A DNA stretch of 64,000 nucleotides from an uncultured Maritimibacter sp. (GCA_913063035.1 CAJXYS010000001.1:62001-126000), one strand, 5' to 3'; numbered from the stretch's first letter, positions 16,895 through 26,413 are shown. Translations and numbers: made by a program. Notes: generated from the sequence alone by a model not told the origin.

Positions 16895-17605
16895 TCAGTC
16901 GTCATCCCCGTCGTCGTCGTCGCCGTCATCGTCGCCGCCGTCGTCGTCGCCGCCATCATCGTCGTCGCCGTCGTCATCGTCACCGTCGTCGTCGTCGCCG
17001 CCGTTGTCGTCGTCATCGTCGCGGTCATCATCGTCGAAGCGATCATCGTCGTCATCATCATCGTCGTCATCGTCGACGGGCTCGCTTTCCGTGGCGATGA
17101 CATTGCCCGCGGCATCGAAATAGGTCTCGATCTCCATGCCGTTCTCGATGCGCTCTTCCTTGCGGCCGGTCACGTTGCCAGCCGCGTCGTAGAAGGTTTC
17201 CGTTTCGACGCCGTTCTCGGTCGTCTCCACCTTCTGCACGATGCCATTCTCGTCGTAGTAGACCTCGCGCTCGAACCCGGCACTGCTGACTTCTTCCTTC
17301 ATGATGGTGCCATCGGCGCCGTAGGTCCGTTCAGTCTCGACACCGTTCTCCGTGCTCTCTTCCTTGAGCAGGACGCCCTGCCGGTTGAACGTCCGCTCGA
17401 GCTTGCGGCCGTTGGCGTCGGTCGCTTCCAGTTCGAAGCGCATCCCGAGGAACCCGCGATCCACCTCGACGCGCGAGAAGCCCGCGGCGCCGAATTCCTG
17501 GGCTTTCTGCTGGATCAGCTCGTCGAGGCTGCCCTGCTGTGCGAGCGCCGTGCCCGACATGAGGGCCGCGGTGGCCGAGAGGGCGATGAAGCTCTTGATA
17601 TGCAT
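16895..17605 (-). CDS. Exported repeat protein with long poly-Asp tail (paralogue of 16302-16802)
   Basis: The 236-residue product has a signal peptide (cut likely after TALA). A PepSY-like core (about 26-82, QEFGAAGFSRVEVDRGFLG) follows. Then come four tandem units of about 22 residues (about 86-107, 108-129, 130-153 and 154-175) with the pattern ENGxExExxYDAxGxV, which recalls MORN/YD-type beta repeats. A tail of about 59 residues (178-236) is nearly all Asp and Gly. AAGGA lies 8 nt before the ATG. It is the first gene of a likely three-gene unit with the second Asp-rich protein and the LuxR-type regulator. I know no characterised homologue. A role at the cell surface or in cation binding is inference. 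Confidence 0.82.
   Translation of the reverse strand: MHIKSFIALSATAALMSGTALAQQGSLDELIQQKAQEFGAAGFSRVEVDRGFLGMRFELEATDANGRKLERTFNRQGVLLKEESTENGVETERTYGADGTIMKEEVSSAGFEREVYYDENGIVQKVETTENGVETETFYDAAGNVTGRKEERIENGMEIETYFDAAGNVIATESEPVDDDDDDDDDDDRFDDDDRDDDDDNGGDDDDGDDDDGDDDDGGDDDGGDDDGDDDDGDDD
16898..17074 (-). repeat. Low-complexity GAC/GGC repeat encoding an Asp/Gly tail
   Basis: This tract of about 177 bases is made of trinucleotide and hexanucleotide repeats (gtcgtcgtcgccgtcatcg-like) and encodes DDDDGDDDD units. It is a second, independent tract, with Gly rather than Ser as the interrupting residue. Confidence 0.75.
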
Positions 17606-17667
17606 CTGTCGTTCCTTTCCTGTGGACGTATCCCTGCCGCGTGCAGGTCACGTCCCGAAGACAGCGC

Positions 17668-17699
17668 AAAAAGGAACCCCGGCCCATTGGACCGGGGTT
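17668..17699 (-). terminator. Intrinsic terminator of trpB
   Basis: An 8-bp stem AACCCCGG / CCGGGGTT extends by two more pairs after a mismatch, with a 3-nt loop. On the minus strand it is followed by TTTTT. It lies 47 nt beyond the trpB stop and separates trpB from the Asp-rich cassette. Confidence 0.85.
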
Positions 17700-17745
17700 T
17701 AATCCGCCGCCGATAAACCCGCGGCGAACGGGCATAAACCGAAGT

Positions 17746-18978
17746 TTATGCGGTTCCGCCCATATCGACGCCCAGCGCCTTGGCCACCGTGAAGATGTCC
17801 TTGTCGCCTCGGCCGCACATGTTCATGACGATGACGTGGTCGGACGGCAGCTCGGGGGCGATCTTGGTCACATGGGCCAGCGCGTGGGACGGCTCCAGCG
17901 CCGGGATGATGCCCTCCGTCTCGCAGGACAGCTGGAACGCCTCCAGCGCCTCGGCATCGGTGACCGAGACGTATTTGGCCCGGCCGATATCATGCAGCCA
18001 GGAATGCTCCGGGCCGATGCCCGGGTAGTCGAGCCCGGCCGAAATCGAATACCCCTCGAGGATCTGGCCGTCCTCGTCCTGAAGCAGATAGGTCCGGTTG
18101 CCATGCAGCACGCCGGGACGCCCGCCGGTCAGGCTGGCGCAATGCTCCATCTTGTCGTTGACGCCCTTGCCACCGGCCTCGACCCCGATGATCGAGACCT
18201 CCGCATCGTCGAGGAACGGGTAGAACAGGCCCATCGCGTTCGACCCGCCGCCGATCGCGGCGATGATCGTGTCGGGCAGGCGCCCCTCGGCGGCCATGAT
18301 CTGCTCTTTCGTCTCCTTGCCGATGATCGACTGGAAGTCGCGCACCATCGCCGGATAGGGATGCGGCCCGGCGACCGTGCCGATGCAGTAGAAGGTGTCG
18401 CGGACATTGGTCACCCAGTCGCGCAGCGCGTCGTTCATCGCGTCCTTCAGCGTGCCGCGTCCCGACGTCACCGGCACCACCTCGGCGCCGAGAAGCCGCA
18501 TGCGGAACACGTTGGGCGCCTGGCGCTCGACGTCATGGGCGCCCATGTAGACCACGCATTTCAGCCCGAACTTGGCGCAGACGGTCGCGGTCGCGACGCC
18601 GTGCTGCCCCGCGCCGGTCTCGGCGATGATGCGTTCCTTGCCCATCCGACGCGCCAGCAGGATCTGGCCCAGCACGTTGTTGATCTTGTGCGCGCCGGTG
18701 TGATTGAGCTCGTCGCGCTTCATGTAGATCTTCGCGCCGCCCAGGCGCTCGGTCAGGCGCGCCGCGTGGTAGAGCGGGCTCGGCCGGCCCACGTAATGGG
18801 TCCAGAGATCATCCATCTCGGCCCAGAAGGACGGGTCGTCCTTGGCGCGCTCGTATTCGGCCTCCAGCTCGAGGATCAGCGGCATCAGCGTCTCGCTGAC
18901 GAACCGCCCCCCGAAAATCCCGAACCGGCCCTGATCGTCGGGGCCGGAGCGGTAGGAATTCGGAAGATCGTCTGGCAT
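17746..18978 (-). CDS. trpB: Tryptophan synthase beta subunit
   Basis: The 410-residue PLP enzyme condenses indole with serine. The PLP lysine lies in [15 protein letters not shown], the substrate-binding acid in [13 protein letters not shown], and the phosphate-binding glycine loop in [13 protein letters not shown]. The start at 18978 is preferred because [13 protein letters not shown] matches the usual N terminus and GGGAG precedes it; the frame stays open to 19026. It follows trpF after 1 nt, so the two form an operon that ends in the terminator at 17668-17699. Confidence 0.98.
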   Translation of the reverse strand: MPDDLPNSYRSGPDDQGRFGIFGGRFVSETLMPLILELEAEYERAKDDPSFWAEMDDLWTHYVGRPSPLYHAARLTERLGGAKIYMKRDELNHTGAHKINNVLGQILLARRMGKERIIAETGAGQHGVATATVCAKFGLKCVVYMGAHDVERQAPNVFRMRLLGAEVVPVTSGRGTLKDAMNDALRDWVTNVRDTFYCIGTVAGPHPYPAMVRDFQSIIGKETKEQIMAAEGRLPDTIIAAIGGGSNAMGLFYPFLDDAEVSIIGVEAGGKGVNDKMEHCASLTGGRPGVLHGNRTYLLQDEDGQILEGYSISAGLDYPGIGPEHSWLHDIGRAKYVSVTDAEALEAFQLSCETEGIIPALEPSHALAHVTKIAPELPSDHVIVMNMCGRGDKDIFTVAKALGVDMGGTA

Positions 18979-18979
18979 C

Positions 18980-19627
18980 TCACTCTCCCTTTGCGGCCCT
19001 GACGAAGGCCACCATTTTCTCCGCATCCTTTTCCCCCGGCGCGCTTTCCACGCCCGAGGACACGTCCACCTGCCGCGCGCCCGTCAGCCGGATCGCCTCG
19101 GCCACGTTGGCGGCGTCGAGCCCGCCGGCCAGCATCCACGGCACCGGCCAGCGCACATCCGCGATGAGCCGCCAGTCGAAGGGCAGCCCGTGCCCGCCGG
19201 GCACCTCTGCCCCTTTCGGCGGCTTGGCATCCACCAGCAGCTGGTCGGCGACGCGCCCGTAGGGCGCGATCTGCGCCAGGTCGGCCGCGTCGGCGATGCC
19301 GATCGCCTTCATCACCGGGAGGCCGGACCGTTCGCGGATCGCGGCCACGCGTTCGGGGCTTTCCGAGCCGTGGAGCTGCAGCATGTCCAGCGGCACCCGC
19401 GCGGTGATCGCATCGATATCGGCGTCGCTGGCATCCACGATCAGGCCGACCTTGCAGATGCCCTCGGGCACCGGGCCAGCCAGCTCCGCGGCCTCCGCGA
19501 TGCTCAGGTGGCGCGGCGACTTGGCGAAGAAGACGAAGCCAAGGTAGCTCGCCCCCGCGAGGAGCGCGGCGGGAATATCGGCGCTGCTGGTCAGACCGCA
19601 GATCTTGACGCGGATTTCATCTGTCAT
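18980..19627 (-). CDS. trpF: Phosphoribosylanthranilate isomerase
   Basis: The 215-residue TIM barrel catalyses the third step of tryptophan synthesis. Motifs are VKICGLTS with the catalytic Cys, [34 protein letters not shown], and [15 protein letters not shown] with the catalytic Asp. The ATG at 19627 fits the family N terminus ([11 protein letters not shown]). It is followed immediately by trpB and preceded by lapA at 29 nt. Confidence 0.97.
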   Translation of the reverse strand: MTDEIRVKICGLTSSADIPAALLAGASYLGFVFFAKSPRHLSIAEAAELAGPVPEGICKVGLIVDASDADIDAITARVPLDMLQLHGSESPERVAAIRERSGLPVMKAIGIADAADLAQIAPYGRVADQLLVDAKPPKGAEVPGGHGLPFDWRLIADVRWPVPWMLAGGLDAANVAEAIRLTGARQVDVSSGVESAPGEKDAEKMVAFVRAAKGE

Positions 19628-19656
19628 GCCGTCAGCTTCTGCCCGATCCGGCCGGA

Positions 19657-19998
19657 TCACTCAAGCAGCGCGAGCACGTCGTCCTTGCCGTCCGCCTTTT
19701 TGTCGCGGAGCGACTTCACCTCGCGCTCGAGCTCGCGGGCGTGGCGACGCTCGCGCGCGGCCTCGCTGCGGTGCTTGTGTTCGCGGAACCACTCCCAGAC
19801 GAAGCCGATCACCAGCCCGGCCAGCACACCGCCGAGGACGACCAGGAACAGCGGCATGGTCACGGAGGTGCCGAAAGGCAGGAAGGCGGCCATTTCCTCG
19901 GGAAGGAGACGCAGGGTCACCGGGTGGCGGTTGGCCAGCGCCACGGTCAGAAGCAGGATGCCGACGACGGCCAGGAAGGCCAGGCGGAGATAGCGCAT
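19657..19998 (-). CDS. LapA-domain inner-membrane protein
   Basis: The 113-residue protein has two transmembrane helices ([20 protein letters not shown] and [20 protein letters not shown]) joined by a short periplasmic loop, then a basic, coiled-coil-like cytoplasmic tail. This is the LapA/YciS architecture, a family tied to lipopolysaccharide assembly and FtsH control in enterobacteria. Whether that role holds here is not known. It lies between ihfB and trpF in the usual Rhodobacterales order. Confidence 0.85.
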   Translation of the reverse strand: MRYLRLAFLAVVGILLLTVALANRHPVTLRLLPEEMAAFLPFGTSVTMPLFLVVLGGVLAGLVIGFVWEWFREHKHRSEAARERRHARELEREVKSLRDKKADGKDDVLALLE

Positions 19999-20016
19999 GT
20001 GTTCAGTCCTGTGGGC

Positions 20017-20298
20017 TCAGCCGCCGTTGAGGCGTTCGCGAAGCAGTTTGCCGGTCTTGAAGAAGGGAACGCATTTGGCCTCGACATGGACGGCCTCGCC
20101 GGTGCGCGGGTTGCGCCCCGTGCGCGCGTCGCGCTGCTTGACCGAGAAGGCGCCGAAGCCACGCAACTCGACCCGGTTGCCTTCGGCCATGGCGTCGATG
20201 ATCTCTTCGAAAATCGTGTTCACGATACGCTCGACATCGCGTTGGTAGAGGTGGGGGTTTTCATCGGCGATCTTCTGAATGAGTTCAGAGCGTATCAT
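20017..20298 (-). CDS. ihfB: Integration host factor beta subunit
   Basis: The 93-residue HU/IHF protein bends DNA as a heterodimer with IHF-alpha. The signature [20 protein letters not shown] is intact and includes the Pro that intercalates in the minor groove. The start [17 protein letters not shown] is typical, and the frame upstream to 20322 is not. It is followed 18 nt later by lapA and preceded by a plausible sigma-70 promoter. Confidence 0.97.
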   Translation of the reverse strand: MIRSELIQKIADENPHLYQRDVERIVNTIFEEIIDAMAEGNRVELRGFGAFSVKQRDARTGRNPRTGEAVHVEAKCVPFFKTGKLLRERLNGG

Positions 20299-20355
20299 GC
20301 AGCGGTGTCCCCCTCGTTCCATTCGGCGCGCCCGCGCCGGGCCCGGTTTTGTCCA

Positions 20356-20385
20356 ACTATAGTCGGAAACCCGGTGTGCTGGAAA
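20356..20385 (-). promoter_or_regulatory. Probable sigma-70 promoter of ihfB
   Basis: On the minus strand TTTCCA is followed after 18 nt by TATAGT, whose 3' end lies 57 nt before the ihfB ATG. The -10 matches the consensus at five of six positions and the -35 at four. The rest of the gap 20299-20607 holds only the rpsA terminator and no open frame I would support. Confidence 0.45.
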
Positions 20386-20540
20386 CAGGAAGCCACCCCG
20401 GCGATGCGGATTTGACGCGCTAAGTCGCTGAAATCCGGCTCTATTGGCAAGCAGTTCCGGAAATCGGGCATACGCCGCCGCAAGAGGCGGGGCGCGTCGG
20501 GCGCGGCCGGGCGGCGCGGCGGGGCTGATTCGGCGCCCCG

Positions 20541-20572
20541 AAAGCGAAAGGGGCGGCCCGGCGGGCCGCCCC
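20541..20572 (-). terminator. Intrinsic terminator of rpsA
   Basis: A perfect 10-bp stem GGGGCGGCCC / GGGCCGCCCC with a 3-nt loop lies 36 nt past the rpsA stop. On the minus strand it is followed by CTTTCGCTTTC, a T-rich but interrupted tail. Confidence 0.78.
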
Positions 20573-20607
20573 CTGCAATGTCCTCGATCGATACCGCCGA
20601 TGGCGGA

Positions 20608-22293
20608 TCAGTCGTCGTCCTGCTTGTTGAGCGCGGCCCCAAGGATATCGCCGAGCGAGGCACCGGAGTCCGACGAGCCGTATTGCTGCACGGCCTCTTT
20701 CTCTTCGGCGATCTCGCGCGCCTTGATGCTGAGCCCCAGACGGCGCGACTTGGCGTCCACGTTGGTCACGCGGACGTCCACCTTGTCACCCACCTGGAAG
20801 CGCTCGGGGCGCTGCTCGGCACGGTCGCGGCTCAGGTCGGACCGGCGGATGAAGGATTTCATGCCCTCGTGCTCCACCTCGATGCCGCCATCCTCGATCG
20901 CGGTCACGGTCACGGTGATGATCGAGCCGCGCTTCACGCCGGCGACGGCATCCTGGAACGGATCGCCCTCGAGCGCCTTGATGGAGAGCGAGATACGCTC
21001 CTTCTCGGTGTCGACCTCGGTGACGACGGCCTTGACGACGTCGCCCTTCTTGTACTCCTGGATCGCCTGCTCGCCAGCCATGTCCCAGCTCAGGTCGCTC
21101 AGGTGCACCATGCCGTCGATGTCGTTGTCGAGACCGATGAACAGACCGAACTCGGTGATGTTCTTGACCTCGCCCTCGACCTCGGTGCCGACCGGGTGAG
21201 TCTCGGCGAAGACTTCCCACGGGTTGCGCATGGTCTGCTTGAGGCCGAGCGACACCCGGCGCTTGGCCGTGTCGATCTCGAGCACCATGACGTCCACTTC
21301 CTGAGAGGTGGACACGATCTTGCCCGGATGGACGTTCTTCTTGGTCCAGGACATCTCGGAGACGTGCACCAGGCCTTCGACGCCCGGCTCCAGCTCCACG
21401 AAGGCGCCGTAGTCGGTGATGTTGGTGACGCGGCCGGTATGCACGGTTCCGATCGGGAACTTCGCCTCGACATTGGTCCAGGGATCCTCCTGGAGCTGCT
21501 TCATGCCGAGCGAGATACGGTGCGTTTCCTTGTTGACCTTGATCACCTGCACCTTGACCGTCTCGCCGATCGAGAGGATCTCGGAGGGGTGGTTGACGCG
21601 GCGCCAGGCCATGTCGGTGACGTGCAGCAGGCCGTCCACACCGCCGAGGTCCACGAAGGCCCCGTATTCGGTGATGTTCTTGACCACGCCGTCGACCACG
21701 TCACCCTCGTTGAGCTTGGCGATGACCTCGGCGCGCTGCTCGGCGCGGGACTCTTCCAGGATGGCGCGACGCGAGACCACGATGTTGCCGCGGCGGCGGT
21801 CCATCTTGAGGATCTGGAAGGGCTGCTTGAGACCCATGAGCGGGCCGGCGTCGCGCACGGGGCGCACGTCGACCTGGCTGCCCGGCAGGAAGGCCACGGC
21901 GCCGCCGAGATCGACGGTGAAGCCGCCCTTGACCCGGCCGAAGATCGCGCCCTCGACGCGGGCGTCGTCGGCATAGGCTTTTTCGAGGCGGTCCCAGGCT
22001 TCCTCGCGGCGGGCCTTGTCACGGCTGATGACGGCCTCGCCACGGGCGTTTTCGACGCGCTCGAGATAGACCTCGACCTCGTCGCCCGGTTCGATCTCGG
22101 GCGCTTCGCCCGGGCTCGCGAATTCCTTGAGATCGACACGGCCTTCCATCTTGTAGCCGATGTCGATGATGGCCTGGCCCGCCTCGACGGCGATGACCTT
22201 GCCCTTGACGACCGCGCCTTCGCTCGGCGTGTCGATCTCGAAGCTTTCTTGCAGGAGGGCTTCGAATTCCTCCATCGATGCGTTAGCAGACAT
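20608..22293 (-). CDS. rpsA: 30S ribosomal protein S1
   Basis: The 561-residue protein has six S1 RNA-binding repeats. The four C-terminal repeats are the best conserved (GVVKNITEYGAFVDLGGVDG, GRVTNITDYGAFVELEPGVE, GEVKNITEFGLFIGLDNDID). It binds mRNA and helps initiation on leaders with weak ribosome sites. The length and an N-terminal MSANASMEEFEALLQESFE segment are normal for alphaproteobacteria. AAAGGA precedes the ATG. It follows cmk after 105 nt, the standard cmk-rpsA order. Confidence 0.98.
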   Translation of the reverse strand: MSANASMEEFEALLQESFEIDTPSEGAVVKGKVIAVEAGQAIIDIGYKMEGRVDLKEFASPGEAPEIEPGDEVEVYLERVENARGEAVISRDKARREEAWDRLEKAYADDARVEGAIFGRVKGGFTVDLGGAVAFLPGSQVDVRPVRDAGPLMGLKQPFQILKMDRRRGNIVVSRRAILEESRAEQRAEVIAKLNEGDVVDGVVKNITEYGAFVDLGGVDGLLHVTDMAWRRVNHPSEILSIGETVKVQVIKVNKETHRISLGMKQLQEDPWTNVEAKFPIGTVHTGRVTNITDYGAFVELEPGVEGLVHVSEMSWTKKNVHPGKIVSTSQEVDVMVLEIDTAKRRVSLGLKQTMRNPWEVFAETHPVGTEVEGEVKNITEFGLFIGLDNDIDGMVHLSDLSWDMAGEQAIQEYKKGDVVKAVVTEVDTEKERISLSIKALEGDPFQDAVAGVKRGSIITVTVTAIEDGGIEVEHEGMKSFIRRSDLSRDRAEQRPERFQVGDKVDVRVTNVDAKSRRLGLSIKAREIAEEKEAVQQYGSSDSGASLGDILGAALNKQDDD

Positions 22294-22398
22294 TCAGTTC
22301 GTTTCCTTTACAGTCAGTCTTTTTCCGGCCTGGCGGTTGTCTCCGCCGGTCTTGGGTTGGTCAGGTCAGGTGGTCCACTAAACAATCAGGGCCGGTGA

Positions 22399-23043
22399 TT
22401 ATCCCCGACCCTGCTCGATCCGTTCTTCAACGGCGTTGACCGCCTCTTCGACGGCTGCTTCTATAGACAACTCCGTCGTGTCGAGCAAGACCGCTTCTTG
22501 CGCGGGCCGCAACGGCGCCGCGTCCCGCGCGGCATCGCGCGCGTCGCGTGCCTTGAGGTCTTCCAGAACCGCCGCGCGGGTGGTGTCGTGCCCCCCGGCC
22601 ACCAGTTCCAGGTAGCGCCGTTCGGCCCGGACCGCGTCGCTCGCCGTGACGAACAGCTTCAGCTCCGCGTCGGGGCAGATCACGGTGCCGATGTCACGCC
22701 CGTCCAGCACCGCGCCGCCGTCGCGCGCCGCGAAATCGCGCTGGAAGTCCAGCAGCGCCTGGCGCACCTCGGGGATCGCGGCCACGACGCTGGCCGCCTG
22801 CGCGACCGCGGGCGTGCGCAGGTCGTCGCGCTTCAGGTCCGCCGGATCGAGCGCGCGGGCCGCCGCGATGGCCGTCGCGGCGTCGATCTCGCCGCCCGCC
22901 GCCCCGTCGAGCGCGCGGCGCCCGACCGCGCGGTAAAGCAGCCCGGTATCCAGATGGGCAAAGCCGAAGCGCGCGGCCACGGCCCTCGAGATCGTGCCCT
23001 TGCCGGCCGCGGCCGGGCCGTCTATCGCGACCGTGAACCTCAT
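22399..23043 (-). CDS. cmk: Cytidylate kinase
   Basis: The 214-residue P-loop kinase phosphorylates CMP and dCMP. It opens with [19 protein letters not shown] and contains the CMP-binding insert and [20 protein letters not shown]. Its ATG overlaps the aroA stop (ATGA), so it is translationally coupled to aroA. rpsA lies downstream. Confidence 0.97.
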   Translation of the reverse strand: MRFTVAIDGPAAAGKGTISRAVAARFGFAHLDTGLLYRAVGRRALDGAAGGEIDAATAIAAARALDPADLKRDDLRTPAVAQAASVVAAIPEVRQALLDFQRDFAARDGGAVLDGRDIGTVICPDAELKLFVTASDAVRAERRYLELVAGGHDTTRAAVLEDLKARDARDAARDAAPLRPAQEAVLLDTTELSIEAAVEEAVNAVEERIEQGRG

Positions 23044-24389
23044 GCCTCGGCGCGCGCAATATCGGCGCCGAGCCCCTGCATCAGCGGCTCGAAGACCGGG
23101 AAGCTGGTGGCGATCGGTCCGCCGTCATCGACCGTCACCGGCTTCCGCGCGGCCAGCCCGAGGCAGAGGAAGGACATCGCGATCCGGTGGTCGAGCCGGC
23201 TTGCGCAGGTCGCGCCGCCCGGCACGCCGCCCGGCCCCATGCCGTGCACGATCAGCGTGTCCTTTTCCTCCTCGACGGTCACGCCACAGGCCTCGAGCCC
23301 GCGGGCCATCGCGTCGATCCGGTCGCTTTCCTTGACCCGCAGCTCGGCGATGCCGCGCATCACGGTCTTGCCCTCGGCGCAGGCCGCGACCGCCGCGAGG
23401 ATCGGGTACTCGTCGATCATCGAGGGCGCGCGCCCGGGCGGCACCTCGATGCCGGCAAGCGCCGAGAACCGCGCGCGCAGGTCGGCCACGGGCTCGCCGC
23501 CCTCGACCCGCTCGTTCTCGAAGACGAGATCGGCGCCCATCTCGCGAAGCGTGGTGAACAGGCCCGCGCGCGTCGGGTTCAGGCCGATATTCGGCACCAG
23601 AACGTCCGAGCCCTCGACGATCAGGGCGGCGGCCACCGGGAAGGCCGCGCTCGACGGGTCGCGGGGCACAACGATTTCCTGGGGCTGCAGCTCCGGCTGC
23701 CCGGTCAGGGTGATGACACGCCCCTCCGGCGTGTCCTCGGCCCCGATCCCGGCCCCGAAGCCCGCCAGCATGCGCTCGGTGTGGTCGCGTGTCGCCTCGG
23801 TCTCGATGACCACGGTCTCGCCCGGCGCGTTGAGCCCGGCCAGCAGCACCGCGGATTTCACCTGCGCGGACGGGACCGGCACAGTGTAGCGCACCGGCAC
23901 CGGCGTGACCGCGCCTTTCAGCGTCAGCGGCAGCCGCCCGCCGGCGCGGCCATGCGCCTCCGCCCCGAAAAGACGCAGCGGGTCGGTGACCCGGTTCATC
24001 GGCCGCGCCCGCAGGCTCGCATCGCCGGTGAAGGTGGCGGAGATGGGCGAAGTGGCCATCGCCCCCATGATGAGCCGCACGCCGGTGCCGGAATTGCCGC
24101 AATCGATCACGTCCGCGGGCTCGGCGAAGCCGCCGACGCCCACGCCGTGCACCGTCCAGGCGCCCGCGCCCGTCCGGGTCACCTCGGCGCCGAAGGCCCG
24201 CATCGCCTTGCCGGTATCGAGCACGTCCTGCCCTTCCAGCAGGCCGGTCACCCGGGTCTCGCCCACCGACAGCGCGCCAAGGATCAGCGCCCGGTGGCTG
24301 ATCGACTTGTCGCCCGGCACCTCGGCCACCCCCGTCAGGGGCCCGGCGCGGCGGGCCGTCATCGGAATCGGATCACCATGTGCTGACAT
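23040..24389 (-). CDS. aroA: 3-phosphoshikimate 1-carboxyvinyltransferase (EPSP synthase)
   Basis: The 449-residue enzyme joins shikimate-3-phosphate with phosphoenolpyruvate. Motifs are [36 protein letters not shown] (with Ala after the second Gly pair, as in class II enzymes), and [14 protein letters not shown]. The ATG at 24389 has GAGGG 7 nt upstream and is preferred over a GTG at 24395. It heads the aroA-cmk pair and lies 76 nt upstream of the trmB 3' end. Confidence 0.97.
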   Translation of the reverse strand: MSAHGDPIPMTARRAGPLTGVAEVPGDKSISHRALILGALSVGETRVTGLLEGQDVLDTGKAMRAFGAEVTRTGAGAWTVHGVGVGGFAEPADVIDCGNSGTGVRLIMGAMATSPISATFTGDASLRARPMNRVTDPLRLFGAEAHGRAGGRLPLTLKGAVTPVPVRYTVPVPSAQVKSAVLLAGLNAPGETVVIETEATRDHTERMLAGFGAGIGAEDTPEGRVITLTGQPELQPQEIVVPRDPSSAAFPVAAALIVEGSDVLVPNIGLNPTRAGLFTTLREMGADLVFENERVEGGEPVADLRARFSALAGIEVPPGRAPSMIDEYPILAAVAACAEGKTVMRGIAELRVKESDRIDAMARGLEACGVTVEEEKDTLIVHGMGPGGVPGGATCASRLDHRIAMSFLCLGLAARKPVTVDDGGPIATSFPVFEPLMQGLGADIARAEA

Positions 24390-24465
24390 CTGCACCCTCG
24401 AAAAGTCTCGGTCCCGGGCGAGGCTTAGCGAAAGCGCCGCGGGCGGTCCACCGCCAATCGGGACC

Positions 24466-25176
24466 TCAGCGGCGCCGGAAGGTCAGGTAGTGGGGGACGC
24501 GGCCCTCGCGCAGCGCCTTCTGCTCGTAACGCGTGGACATCCAGTCGTCCCACGGCTCTCGCCAGTCGGCGGGGCGTTCTGCAAGCCAGTCGAAGCCATG
24601 GCGCGGCACCTGCTCCAATGCCTGGCGCACGTAGTCGGGAATATCGGTCGCCACGCGCAGAACCGCGCCCGGCTTCATCACGCGGGCCAGCGGCACGAGG
24701 TATTCCGGCGTCACGAACCGGCGCCGGTGATGCTTCTTCTTCGGCCACGGATCGGGATACAGCAGGAAGACCCGGTCGAGACTCGCCGCGGGCAGCACGT
24801 CGAAGAGATCGCGCACGTCGCCGGGATGCACCGCCAGGTTCTCCACGCCGGCCGCGCGGATCTTGCCCATCAGCATGGCGACGCCGTTGATGAAGGGCTC
24901 GCAGCCGATGATGCCGACCCCGGGGGTCCCGGCGGCCTGGTGCACCATGTGCTCGCCGCCGCCGAAACCGACCTCCAGCCAGACCGGGCGCCCCCCGAAG
25001 AGCGCACCCAAGTCGAGCGGCCTGCGATCGGGATTCGCGTCCCAGTCGACCCCGCGCAGCGCGAAGGTCTCGAGATCCTCGAGATAGGCGCGCTGCGCCG
25101 GCCTCAGCTGCTTGCCGTGGCGGCGGCCGTAGAAGTTCCGGGTCACCGGCCGGCGCGCCGCACCGTCTCCGCTCAT
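24466..25176 (-). CDS. trmB: tRNA (guanine-46-N7)-methyltransferase
   Basis: This Rossmann methyltransferase of about 236 residues uses SAM. It has the SAM loop [16 protein letters not shown], the substrate motif [18 protein letters not shown], and a C-terminal ST(R)[10 protein letters not shown] segment, all standard for TrmB. The ATG at 25176 has GGGGAC 6 nt upstream; an ATG at 25188 is also possible. It lies just downstream of metK, which makes its cofactor, with an interspersed repeat between the two genes. Confidence 0.95.
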   Translation of the reverse strand: MSGDGAARRPVTRNFYGRRHGKQLRPAQRAYLEDLETFALRGVDWDANPDRRPLDLGALFGGRPVWLEVGFGGGEHMVHQAAGTPGVGIIGCEPFINGVAMLMGKIRAAGVENLAVHPGDVRDLFDVLPAASLDRVFLLYPDPWPKKKHHRRRFVTPEYLVPLARVMKPGAVLRVATDIPDYVRQALEQVPRHGFDWLAERPADWREPWDDWMSTRYEQKALREGRVPHYLTFRRR

Positions 25177-25195
25177 GCGCGTCCCCATTTCGCTC

Positions 25196-25253
25196 GCCCG
25201 GGTCCAAGTGGGGGAAATATCCCCGCCGGAGGCATGATTCCGCCGCGCAGCGG
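25196..25253 (-). repeat. Interspersed intergenic repeat, copy A
   Basis: Read on the minus strand, this is a small hairpin GCCGC-TGC-GCGGC, then GGAATCATGCCTCCGGC, GGGGATATTT and CCACTTGGAC. The same order of elements, with a different but still paired stem, occurs at 53908-53968 on the plus strand. It sits between metK and trmB. Confidence 0.65.
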
Positions 25254-25255
25254 CC

Positions 25256-26407
25256 TCAGACGGCCGCCTTCAGCTCGGCCACGAGATCGGTCTTTTCCCA
25301 GCTGAAGCCGCCGTCATCCTCGGGCTTGCGTCCGAAATGGCCATAGGCCGCGGTGCGCTGGTAGATCGCGCGGTTGAGCGCGAGGTGCTCGCGGATGCCG
25401 CGGGGCGTCAGGTCCATCACCTGGCGCAGCGCGGCCTCGATCCTTTCCTCGGCCAGCGCGCCGGTGCCATAGGTGTCCACGTAGACCGACAGCGGCTTGG
25501 CCACGCCGATCGCGTAGGACAGCTGGATCGAGCAGCGCGCCGCCATCCCCGAGGCGACCACGTTTTTGGCCAGGTACCGCGCCGCGTAGGCCGCCGAGCG
25601 GTCCACCTTGGTGGGATCCTTGCCGGAAAAGGCGCCGCCGCCATGGGGCGCCGCCCCGCCATAGGTGTCGACGATGATCTTGCGCCCGGTCAGGCCGGCG
25701 TCGCCGTCCGGCCCGCCGATCACGAAGGCGCCGGTCGGGTTCACCCACCATTCGGTCTCGGGCAGAAGCCATCCCTCGGGCAGGGTCGCGCGGATATGCG
25801 GCTCGACGATCTCGCGCACCTGTTCAGAGGTCAGCGCCGGGTCCATGTGCTGGGTCGAGAGCACCACCGAGGTGATGCCGACCGGGCGACCGTTCTCGTA
25901 GCGCACGGTCAGCTGCGATTTCGCGTCGGGCCCGAGCCGGTCTTCCGCGCCGCTCTTGCGCAGTTCGGCGAGGCGTTTGAGGATCGCGTGCGAGAACAGG
26001 ATCGGCGCCGGCATCAGCTCGGGCGTTTCATCGCAGGCATAGCCGAACATGATGCCCTGGTCGCCCGCCCCGTCCTTGTCGACGCCCTGCGCGATATGCG
26101 CCGATTGCGCGTGCAGGTAATTGTCGACATGCAGGTTGGCCCAGTGGAAACCCTCCTGCTCGTAGCCGATATCGCGCACGCAGTCGCGGGCGATCTCCTC
26201 GACCCGGCGAATGACCTCGCCGGGGCCGCGCACCTCGCCCCCGATCACCACGCGGTTGGTCGTCGCGAACGCCTCGCAGGCGACGCGAGAATGCGGATCC
26301 TCGGCGAGGAAGGCATCCAGCACGGCATCGGAGATCCGGTCGCAGACCTTGTCCGGGTGGCCCTCGGACACCGACTCCGAGGTAAAGATGTAGTTCTGAC
26401 GCGGCAT
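25256..26407 (-). CDS. metK: S-adenosylmethionine synthetase
   Basis: The 383-residue enzyme makes SAM from methionine and ATP. Motifs include [34 protein letters not shown] and the phosphate loop [19 protein letters not shown]. The start at 26407 lies directly after a SAM/SAH riboswitch whose conserved GGAGCA element doubles as the ribosome site, so translation should fall when SAM is plentiful. lnt lies upstream and trmB downstream. Confidence 0.98.
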   Translation of the reverse strand: MPRQNYIFTSESVSEGHPDKVCDRISDAVLDAFLAEDPHSRVACEAFATTNRVVIGGEVRGPGEVIRRVEEIARDCVRDIGYEQEGFHWANLHVDNYLHAQSAHIAQGVDKDGAGDQGIMFGYACDETPELMPAPILFSHAILKRLAELRKSGAEDRLGPDAKSQLTVRYENGRPVGITSVVLSTQHMDPALTSEQVREIVEPHIRATLPEGWLLPETEWWVNPTGAFVIGGPDGDAGLTGRKIIVDTYGGAAPHGGGAFSGKDPTKVDRSAAYAARYLAKNVVASGMAARCSIQLSYAIGVAKPLSVYVDTYGTGALAEERIEAALRQVMDLTPRGIREHLALNRAIYQRTAAYGHFGRKPEDDGGFSWEKTDLVAELKAAV

Positions 26408-26413
26408 GGGAAG

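Noticed and set aside
16305-17074. Short regularly spaced repeats that might suggest a CRISPR array
   Set aside because: The units are 3 to 15 nt, lie in frame inside two signal-peptide proteins and encode Asp runs. There are no unique spacers and no cas genes.
22294-22398. A structured leader with a GGCGG/CCGCC hairpin upstream of rpsA
   Set aside because: The stem is only 5 bp in very GC-rich DNA and matches no leader I know, so it is not listed as a regulatory RNA.
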